A stretch of DNA of 64,000 bases from assembly GCF_024753255.1 (NCBI RefSeq), contig NZ_JANUHA010000008.1, positions 62,001 to 126,000 of the forward strand. Direction: 5' to 3'. The notes under the pieces were generated by a model, which did no database searches, was not told where the DNA came from, and saw nothing but the letters and a program-made list of their open reading frames with translations. Positions 59,774 to 64,000 of the stretch are shown one piece after another. Positions within the stretch are counted from its first letter, which is position 1; each line of letters begins with the position of its first letter. Source of the stretch: Massilia agri (GTDB lineage Bacteria; Pseudomonadota; Gammaproteobacteria; Burkholderiales; Burkholderiaceae_D). Position numbers and translations under genes: made by a program.

Positions 59774-61482
59774 CTTCCCTCCGCACGATGCGCGCCCGGC
59801 TTGCAGGGCCCGCGGCGCCCTGGCGCCGCGCCTCCTTCTGGTTCGACATCCATGGCCCGGCAGGCATGGGCCTGGCCGCCGCGCTGGCCCTGGGCTACGC
59901 CTGGTGGCTGTTCGGCTTCCCGATGCTGCACGGGACGGCGCCGTTCTGGTGGCGCGACAATGCCGACGTCACCCAGTACCTGGCGGGCTTCAATGCCTTC
60001 GCGAGCGACCAGTGGCGCTGGCCGCTGCTGCGCGTCGATACCCTGAACACGCCGGACGGCACGCTGGCCACGTTCCTCGACGCCATTCCACTTTACTCGC
60101 TGGTGCTGAAGGTGCTTACCCACGGCAAGGGCTACTGGAACCCCTTCGGCCTGTGGATCGCGCTGTGCTTCATCCTGCAGGGCGTGGGCGCGTGGTGGAT
60201 CTGCCGCGAGGCACGGATGCGCAACTGGGCCGCCCTGGCGGCCCTGGCCCTGCTGTTCGCCGCCTTCCCCGCCCTGACCTTCCGCATCTCGCATACCAGC
60301 CTGATGTCGCAATGGCTGCTGCTGTTCGCCTTTGCCGTCTACCTGCGCAGCGTGCGCCTGGAGCGCCTTGCGACCGGCTGGTGGATGGCGCTGGTGGTGG
60401 GCGCCTTCTACATCAACATCTACCTGTGCGCGATGGTGTCGAGCATCTTCGCCGCCGACGTGCTGCGCCAGCTGCTGCACAGGCCGGCCGGCCCGGATGC
60501 GCCGGCGCCTGCGCTCCGCTCTACCCTGCTCGCGCCGGTCGCGGTGTTCGGCCTGCTGTTCCTGACGATGTGGGCAACGATGCTGCCCCTGCCGCCGGGC
60601 GCCGGCAACCGCGAATGGGGCTTCGGCTACTTCTCGATGAACCTGCTGGCGCCGCTGCACGGCGGGATCTACCTGCAGCTCGAGCATCCGCTGGCGCACG
60701 ACGGCCAGAACGAAGGCTACAACTACGTCGGCGTCTTCGTGCTGGCGCTGGCGGTCGCCGCCTGGCGCCTGACCGGGCGCCGCGATCCCGGATTCTGGCG
60801 CCGCCATCGCGTGCTCACATGGGTGCTCGCGCTGCTGGCCATGTTCGCCGTGTCGAACATCGTGCACCTCGGTTCGGCGCGCCTGTTCGCGGTCCTGTTC
60901 CCGGAATGGATGCAGGTGGTGACCACCAGTTTTCGCGCTTCCGGCCGTTTCTTCTGGCCGGTCGGCTATGCGATCACCGCCTTCGCCGTGCTGGGTTTCG
61001 CGCGCCACGTGCACTGGCTGGTGTCGGCGCCGGTCCTGGCCGGCCTCCTGGCCCTGCAATACACCGACCTGGAAGTGCACCACCACCGGGTGCACGTGAC
61101 CGTGGCCCACGTCAAGCCCGCGGCCGTCGACGCGGCGCGCTGGGACGCCTTCCTGGGTCCGGGCATTACCGCCATGCATTATTATCCGCCCTTCCGCTGC
61201 ACCGATGCGCCCGCTTCCAACGCGCTGCTGCCCGTGATGGCGTATGCGGTCAAGCACCGCTATCCGTTCTCGACAGGCTACATCGCCCGCGCGGCCAAGC
61301 GCTGCGACGACACCGCCCAAACCATCGCCCAACTGCCGGACAGCACGGCCGTCGCATTCGAGAAGGCTTCCTTTCCGCAGCTGGCCGATGCCAGGAAACT
61401 GATGGGCCCCGATTCCACCTGTGCCGACATGGACATCGTCTTCCTGTGCCGCAGCACTATTCACCAGCAGGACCGTCAATGA
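59770..61482 (+). CDS. Multi-pass membrane protein, GT-C-like (possible GtrC role)
   Basis: The 570-residue protein has about ten to twelve transmembrane helices. Its first loop holds WRDNADVTQYLAGFNAF and a later part FRISHTSLMSQWLLLFA, resembling large uncharacterized membrane proteins (DUF6311-like) and the GT-C fold. The C-terminal about 130 residues are periplasmic and contain several cysteines. It overlaps the GT gene before it and the gtrB-like gene after it (ATGA-type both sides). With GtrB and GtrA next to it, the third component of a side-chain glycosylation system is the best guess; the sequence does not prove it. Confidence 0.72.
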   Translation: MTSLRTMRARLAGPAAPWRRASFWFDIHGPAGMGLAAALALGYAWWLFGFPMLHGTAPFWWRDNADVTQYLAGFNAFASDQWRWPLLRVDTLNTPDGTLATFLDAIPLYSLVLKVLTHGKGYWNPFGLWIALCFILQGVGAWWICREARMRNWAALAALALLFAAFPALTFRISHTSLMSQWLLLFAFAVYLRSVRLERLATGWWMALVVGAFYINIYLCAMVSSIFAADVLRQLLHRPAGPDAPAPALRSTLLAPVAVFGLLFLTMWATMLPLPPGAGNREWGFGYFSMNLLAPLHGGIYLQLEHPLAHDGQNEGYNYVGVFVLALAVAAWRLTGRRDPGFWRRHRVLTWVLALLAMFAVSNIVHLGSARLFAVLFPEWMQVVTTSFRASGRFFWPVGYAITAFAVLGFARHVHWLVSAPVLAGLLALQYTDLEVHHHRVHVTVAHVKPAAVDAARWDAFLGPGITAMHYYPPFRCTDAPASNALLPVMAYAVKHRYPFSTGYIARAAKRCDDTAQTIAQLPDSTAVAFEKASFPQLADARKLMGPDSTCADMDIVFLCRSTIHQQDRQ

Positions 61483-62465
61483 ACAAGAAACGCATTTCGC
61501 TGATTGCCCCGTTCTATAATGAATCGGGCAACGTAACGGAGTTCTTCCGCCGCGTGGCCGCCATCGCGGACAGCCTGTCCGCCTATGACATCGAGGTGGT
61601 CGCCGTCAACGACGGCAGCCGCGACAACACCTGGGCCGAGCTGCTCGAGGCGCGCGCCCGATACTCCTGGGTGCACCTGGTAGACCTGTCACGCAACTTC
61701 GGCAAGGAAGCCGCGCTGACGGCCGGGCTGGACCGCGCCCAGGGCGACGCGGTGGTGCCGATCGACGCCGACCTGCAGCATCCGCCCGAGCTGCTCACCG
61801 AGATGCTGGCGCAGTGGGAGCAGGGCGCCGAGGTGGTGCTCGCGCGCCGCACCGACCGCGAGACCGACGGGCGGCTGCAGAAATTCTCTGCCACCTCCTT
61901 TTACCGGCTGCACAACCTGATCTCCCACGTCGAGGTGCCGATGGACGTGGGCGACTTCCGCCTGATGGACCGGCGCGTGGTGGAGGCGCTGCGCCGGCTG
62001 CCGGAAAACCACCGTTTCATGAAAGGCCTGTTCGCCTGGGTGGGTTTCCGCACCGTCACGATCCCCTATGTAAACGCCAAGCGCCATGCGGGCACCTCCA
62101 GTTTCAATTTCTGGAGGCTGTGGAACCTGGCAATGGAAGGCATCACCAGTTTTTCGACGGCGCCGCTCAAGATCTGGACCTACATCGGCATGGCCGTGTC
62201 GGCGCTGGCCCTGCTGTACGCCGGCACGACGGTGATCGGCACCATGATCCACGGCGTCGACGTGCCTGGCTATGCCTCGCTGATGGCCGGCGGCATGTTC
62301 CTTGGCGGCGTGCAGCTGATCGGCATCGGCGTGCTGGGCGAATACGTTGGCCGCATCTACCACGAGGTCAAGCGGCGCCCCGTTTACCTGGTGCGCGAGG
62401 AATACCAGCCGGATAACCGCCCTGCTTCCGCGCCGTCGGCGGCGCACGAGCGTGAAACAGCCTGA
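61479..62465 (+). CDS. gtrB: GtrB-like polyprenyl-phosphate glycosyltransferase
   Basis: The 328-residue GT2 enzyme has ISLIAPFYNESGNV, AVNDGSRDNTW, LSRNFGKEAALTAGLD and the metal site IDADLQHPP, then two C-terminal transmembrane helices (about 230-290) ending in IGVLGEYVGRIYHEVKRRP. This is the layout of GtrB and of dolichyl/polyprenyl-phosphate sugar synthases, which load a sugar on undecaprenyl phosphate. Its gene overlaps both neighbours, and the following gtrA should flip its product. Confidence 0.9.
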   Translation: MNKKRISLIAPFYNESGNVTEFFRRVAAIADSLSAYDIEVVAVNDGSRDNTWAELLEARARYSWVHLVDLSRNFGKEAALTAGLDRAQGDAVVPIDADLQHPPELLTEMLAQWEQGAEVVLARRTDRETDGRLQKFSATSFYRLHNLISHVEVPMDVGDFRLMDRRVVEALRRLPENHRFMKGLFAWVGFRTVTIPYVNAKRHAGTSSFNFWRLWNLAMEGITSFSTAPLKIWTYIGMAVSALALLYAGTTVIGTMIHGVDVPGYASLMAGGMFLGGVQLIGIGVLGEYVGRIYHEVKRRPVYLVREEYQPDNRPASAPSAAHERETA

Positions 62466-62862
62466 CAAGCCGTTCGTCCGCCTGCTGGAGCGCCACCGTG
62501 CGCTGCTGCTGTTCGGCATGATCGGGGTTGCCAACACCCTGCTGCATTCGGCCACGGTGATCGCCCTGGTCGAAGGCGTGCTGCTGCATCCGGTGGCGGC
62601 CAACGTGGCCGGCTTTGCTGTCGCGAACACGTTTTCCTTCTTCGCCAACTGCCGGCTGGCATTCCGCCAGCCGCCCAGCTGGCGCCGCTACCGCAGCTTC
62701 CTTGCCGTCTCGCTGCTCAGCCTGGCCCTGACGATCGGGCTGTCGGCGCTGGCGGAGGCGATGGCCTGGCACTACCTGGCGGGACTGTTGATGGTGCTCC
62801 TGTTCGGCCCCGTGCTGACCTTCGCGCTGCACAAGGCAGTGACCTTCCGCCATTCGGCCTGA
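62452..62862 (+). CDS. gtrA: GtrA-like flippase
   Basis: The 136-residue protein has four transmembrane helices of the GtrA family (LLLFGMIGVANTLLHSATV; AGFAVANTFSFFANCRLAF; KAVTFRH at the end). GtrA proteins flip polyprenyl-phosphate sugars to the periplasm. I chose GTG 62452, which lies inside the end of gtrB (14-base overlap) and gives the expected length; the longer reading would add 35 residues that overlap gtrB. It ends the O-polysaccharide operon. Confidence 0.88.
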   Translation: MKQPDKPFVRLLERHRALLLFGMIGVANTLLHSATVIALVEGVLLHPVAANVAGFAVANTFSFFANCRLAFRQPPSWRRYRSFLAVSLLSLALTIGLSALAEAMAWHYLAGLLMVLLFGPVLTFALHKAVTFRHSA

Positions 62863-63028
62863 CTGCGCTCCCCGGCCCCTCGCCTGATTCGCCGCAGACG
62901 AGGGCCGGCCTGTGTGAAGTCACGAACGGAGGGTTCGGTGTGCGCCGGGTAGAGTGAATCCATGCCCGGTCCGCTTCCTGCGGCGGGCCAGGCGGCGCCC
63001 ATCGCCATGCATACCAGGGATTCGCTCG

Positions 63029-64000
63029 ATGGCAACAGGAACGGACAAGGACGAACACCTCGACAGGCCGCTCGACGTACAGGGCGGCGGCCAGAGCGCG
63101 GGCGTCATGGCGCGCGGCGAAGTGGAAGGCAACGCCTTCAACCCGGCCGGCAATCCCGGCGTCAACCACTGGCAGGCCAGCTACATCGGCCGCGAAGGCC
63201 TGGAGGACCGCGGCAACATCTTCTTCGCCGCCGTCGAGATGACCCGCATGCCCATGGTCGTCACCGATCCCAACCTGGAAGACAATCCGATCGTCTTCGT
63301 GAACGGTGCCTTCCTCGACCTCACCGGCTACAAGGAAGAAGAGGTCCTGGGGCGCAATTGCCGCTTCCTGCAGGGGCCTGACAGCGACCCCGCCACCGTC
63401 GCCGAAGTGCGCAAGGCGCTGCAGGAGCAGCGCGCCGTCTCGGTCGACCTGCTGAACTACAAGGCCGACGGCGAGCCCTTCTGGAACGCCCTCTTCATCG
63501 GCCCGATCTTCGACCAGAACGGCAAGCTGCTCTACTTCTTCGCCTCGCAGATGGACATCACCGAGCGCCGCAGCATGCTCGAAGCGAACCTGCAGGCGCA
63601 GAAGATGGAGGCGATCGGCCAGCTCTCGGCCGGCATGGCCCACGATTTCAACAACCTGCTGCAGGTCATCAACGGCAACCTCGAACTGGCCCTGCTCACG
63701 GCCGGCAAGACCGCGGCGGGCGATCCGATCCGGCGCGCCCAGCGCGCCACCATGCAGGCCGGCAAGCTCACCCAGCAGCTGCTGAGCTTTGCGCGCAAGC
63801 AGCGCCTCGAGCAGAAACGGGTCAGCCTGAACGGCCTGGTGGTCGAGTTCTCCGACATGCTGGTGCGCACGCTCGGCGACAAGGTCGAGCTGCGCCTGGA
63901 CCTCAAGCCCGGCCTGCCGCCCTGCTCGCTCGACCCGACCTACCTCGAGATGGCCCTGCTGAACGTCGTCATCAATGCGCGCGACGCCATGCCCGAGGGC
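63029..64000 (+). CDS. LOV-domain histidine kinase, 5' part
   Basis: The gene runs off the window; 324 codons are visible. The N-terminal part has a PAS domain of the LOV type (about 60-165), with the photoactive cysteine motif GRNCRFLQG (Cys111) and the helix-forming FASQMDITERR. The histidine kinase dimerization domain follows, with the phosphate-accepting His205 in GMAHDFNNLLQV, and the start of the ATPase domain (MALLNVVINARDAMPEG, the N box). It should be a blue-light sensor kinase binding flavin. ATG 63029 has AGGGA upstream. The 166-base gap before it shows no clear feature. Confidence 0.9.
   Translation, partial: MATGTDKDEHLDRPLDVQGGGQSAGVMARGEVEGNAFNPAGNPGVNHWQASYIGREGLEDRGNIFFAAVEMTRMPMVVTDPNLEDNPIVFVNGAFLDLTGYKEEEVLGRNCRFLQGPDSDPATVAEVRKALQEQRAVSVDLLNYKADGEPFWNALFIGPIFDQNGKLLYFFASQMDITERRSMLEANLQAQKMEAIGQLSAGMAHDFNNLLQVINGNLELALLTAGKTAAGDPIRRAQRATMQAGKLTQQLLSFARKQRLEQKRVSLNGLVVEFSDMLVRTLGDKVELRLDLKPGLPPCSLDPTYLEMALLNVVINARDAMPEG

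Overview
This window comes from a GC-rich, Gram-negative bacterium. The gene set (periplasmic nitrate reductase, soluble NAD-dependent formate dehydrogenase, PEP-CTERM protein, type I secretion with DUF4214 proteins, O-antigen genes) fits Burkholderiales, most likely the Massilia/Telluria group of Oxalobacteraceae. That placement is inferred from protein style and repeat types, not from an rRNA or a search. I saw no rRNA, tRNA, CRISPR array or insertion-sequence transposase.

Region 1 (1-6773, + strand): the end of a cytochrome c maturation operon (ccmF-G-H-I) runs into napEDABC, a compact periplasmic nitrate reductase locus without napF/G/H. The ccm genes make the c-type hemes that NapB and NapC need. 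Region 2 (6983-11393): a CYTH-CHAD protein, an HD-domain protein, a LysR/MFS divergent pair and, between them, a REP-type inverted repeat next to the remnant of a second LysR gene. Region 3 (11347-21548): a tightly coupled minus-strand operon encodes a fused FdsG-FdsB, FdsA, FdhD and the tungstate transporter TupBCA. It is read away from a ModE-like/PBP regulator with two inverted operator-like sites between them, and an acyl-CoA synthetase follows the regulator. The layout suggests a metal-responsive formate dehydrogenase that may use tungsten.

Region 4 (21635-36323): surface-carbohydrate and housekeeping genes: a GH1-RmlD fusion, a C5-epimerase-like protein, msbA, an O-antigen ligase, a GT2, dnaE, a PEP-CTERM protein with a sigma-54-type promoter, and trhO. 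Four dispersed palindromic repeats (GTAGGGTG...CACCCTAC) sit in gaps here, mostly between convergent genes, and the TAG at their ends forms the stop codon of four neighbours.

Region 5 (36457-52490) looks like a cAMP-controlled surface-layer system. It holds a DUF4214 protein, a methyltransferase with regulatory domain, a TolC-HlyD-ABC type I secretion system, a 931-residue RTX-like S-layer-type protein, a FecR protein, a CHASE2 class III adenylate cyclase, a TPR/beta-barrel protein, a VanZ-like protein and a Crp-type regulator. Three exact TGTGA-N6-TCACA sites lie in front of the secretion operon, the S-layer gene and the FecR/cyclase pair. The local Crp protein has the RETVxR recognition helix that reads TGTGA in E. 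coli CRP, so the cyclase, regulator, targets and secretion machine form a self-contained circuit.

Region 6 (52668-62862): an overlapping operon for ABC-transporter-dependent O-polysaccharide (Wzm, Wzt, a chain-terminator-like methyltransferase, a three-domain glycosyltransferase) followed by a reversed gtr module (GT-C-like membrane protein, GtrB, GtrA). An S-layer/T1SS locus beside an ABC-type O-polysaccharide locus recalls Caulobacter, where the S-layer is anchored on O-polysaccharide. The window ends inside a LOV-domain histidine kinase.
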